From: Rickettsiales bacterium
GTDB taxonomy: Bacteria > Pseudomonadota > Alphaproteobacteria > Rickettsiales > UBA3002
Assembly (NCBI GenBank): GCA_027489915.1
Contig: JAIXZB010000167.1
Coordinates: 1 to 5,501, forward strand
Direction of reading: 5' to 3'
Length of the DNA: 5,501 nt
Part shown: in pieces, positions 4,919-5,501 of the stretch
Layout of the letters: the number at the start of each line of letters is the position of its first letter
How positions within the stretch are numbered: the first letter of the stretch is position 1
Notes under the pieces: generated by a model
Seen by the model: only the letters and a program-made list of their open reading frames with translations
Told to the model about the DNA's origin: nothing
Databases searched by the model: none
Position numbers and translations under genes: made by a program

Positions 4919-5501
4919 GTGGGTCGGATGCATTCTGGGTGCTTGCCACCCACAACAAAGGCAAGGTTGCCGAATTTGCCGAATTGCTCGCGCCCCTCGC
5001 CATATCGGTGCGCACAGCAGGGGAATTGAACCTGCCCGAGCCCGAAGAAACAGGCGATACATTTGAAGCCAACGCCATTCTTAAAGCAGAAGTTTCCTGC
5101 ACTGCATCTGGGCGCATCGCACTTGCCGATGATTCAGGTATCGTAGTGCCAGCGCTTGATGGCGCACCGGGTATTTATTCTGCACGCTGGGCGGGGGAAT
5201 CGAAAGATTTTACGCATGCCATGGAACGTATCAATGCTGAACTTTCTGCGCGCAATATTACCACAAACGGTACAGCCGCATTCTTCGTCTGTGTGCTTGC
5301 AGTTGCGCGCCCGAATCTGCCCACCCTCACCTTTCGCGGCGAAATTGATGGCACGCTTATTTACCCACCACGCGGCAAAGGCGGGTTCGGCTATGACCCA
5401 ATGTTCATTCCGGATGGCCACAGCCTAACCTTCGGTGAAATGGATAGTGCTTACAAACATTCGATAAGCCATCGCGCAAATGCTATGGCGCTGTTTGGCG
5501 C
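4915..5501 (+). CDS. rdgB: RdgB/HAM1 family dITP/XTP pyrophosphatase (3' end cut by window)
   Basis: House-cleaning enzyme that hydrolyses non-canonical purine nucleotides (ITP, dITP, XTP) to monophosphates and pyrophosphate, keeping inosine and xanthine out of DNA and RNA. The 195 visible codons are nearly the whole protein (family about 195-210). Motifs: nucleotide-binding THNKGK (12-17), TGDTFEANAILKA (46-58, usually TFxENAxxKA; here A52 replaces the common E), LADDSGI (70-76, with catalytic-type D72/D73), GAPGIYSARWAG (83-94), then GKGGFGYDPMF, the FGEM segment and ISHRANAM near the end. The ATG at 4915 overlaps the rph stop as ATGA, with AGAAGG 10 bases upstream inside rph. The rph-rdgB pairing is common in Alphaproteobacteria, often followed by hemW, which would lie outside the window. 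Confidence 0.95.
   Translation, partial: MSGSDAFWVLATHNKGKVAEFAELLAPLAISVRTAGELNLPEPEETGDTFEANAILKAEVSCTASGRIALADDSGIVVPALDGAPGIYSARWAGESKDFTHAMERINAELSARNITTNGTAAFFVCVLAVARPNLPTLTFRGEIDGTLIYPPRGKGGFGYDPMFIPDGHSLTFGEMDSAYKHSISHRANAMALFG

Overview
The window looks like a chromosomal housekeeping segment of an alphaproteobacterium of moderate GC. The protein sequences point there: an alphaproteobacterial-type FtsE, a PlsC with a KHQSAWD active site, and grpE next to rph-rdgB. Gene density is very high, with overlapping stop/start codons and no mobile element, CRISPR array, tRNA or rRNA gene visible. There is no gene-free stretch above 300 bases; the longest gap is about 160 bases between grpE and rph.

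Layout. Positions 1-665 (+) hold ftsE, missing only its first few codons at the window edge. It converges on a five-gene minus-strand cluster read from about 4042 down to 662: grpE (DnaK nucleotide-exchange factor), ftsX (membrane partner of FtsE), a GmhB-like HAD phosphatase, a YdcF/DUF218 membrane-anchored protein and plsC (1-acylglycerol-3-phosphate acyltransferase). ftsX/gmhB share TGATG, ydcF/plsC share ATGA, and the other gaps are 41 and 9 bases, so the block reads as one operon. The ftsE and plsC stop codons interlock in a 4-base TTAG. Divergently, 4202-5501 (+) carries rph (RNase PH) and the almost complete rdgB (ITP/XTP pyrophosphatase), joined by an ATGA overlap.

Most interesting points. 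(1) ftsE and ftsX, normally adjacent and co-transcribed, are here about 1.9 kb apart and convergent. The order fits one inversion of an ancestral ftsX-gmhB-ydcF-plsC block. (2) grpE has a near-consensus sigma-32 heat-shock promoter (CTTG and CCCCATAT), and neither hrcA nor a CIRCE operator is seen beside it. (3) As a result ftsX and envelope genes appear to lie downstream of a heat-shock promoter. (4) The GmhB-like phosphatase keeps its HAD catalytic residues but has lost all four cysteine/histidine zinc ligands. No wholly new system is evident; the novelty lies in the rewired gene arrangement.
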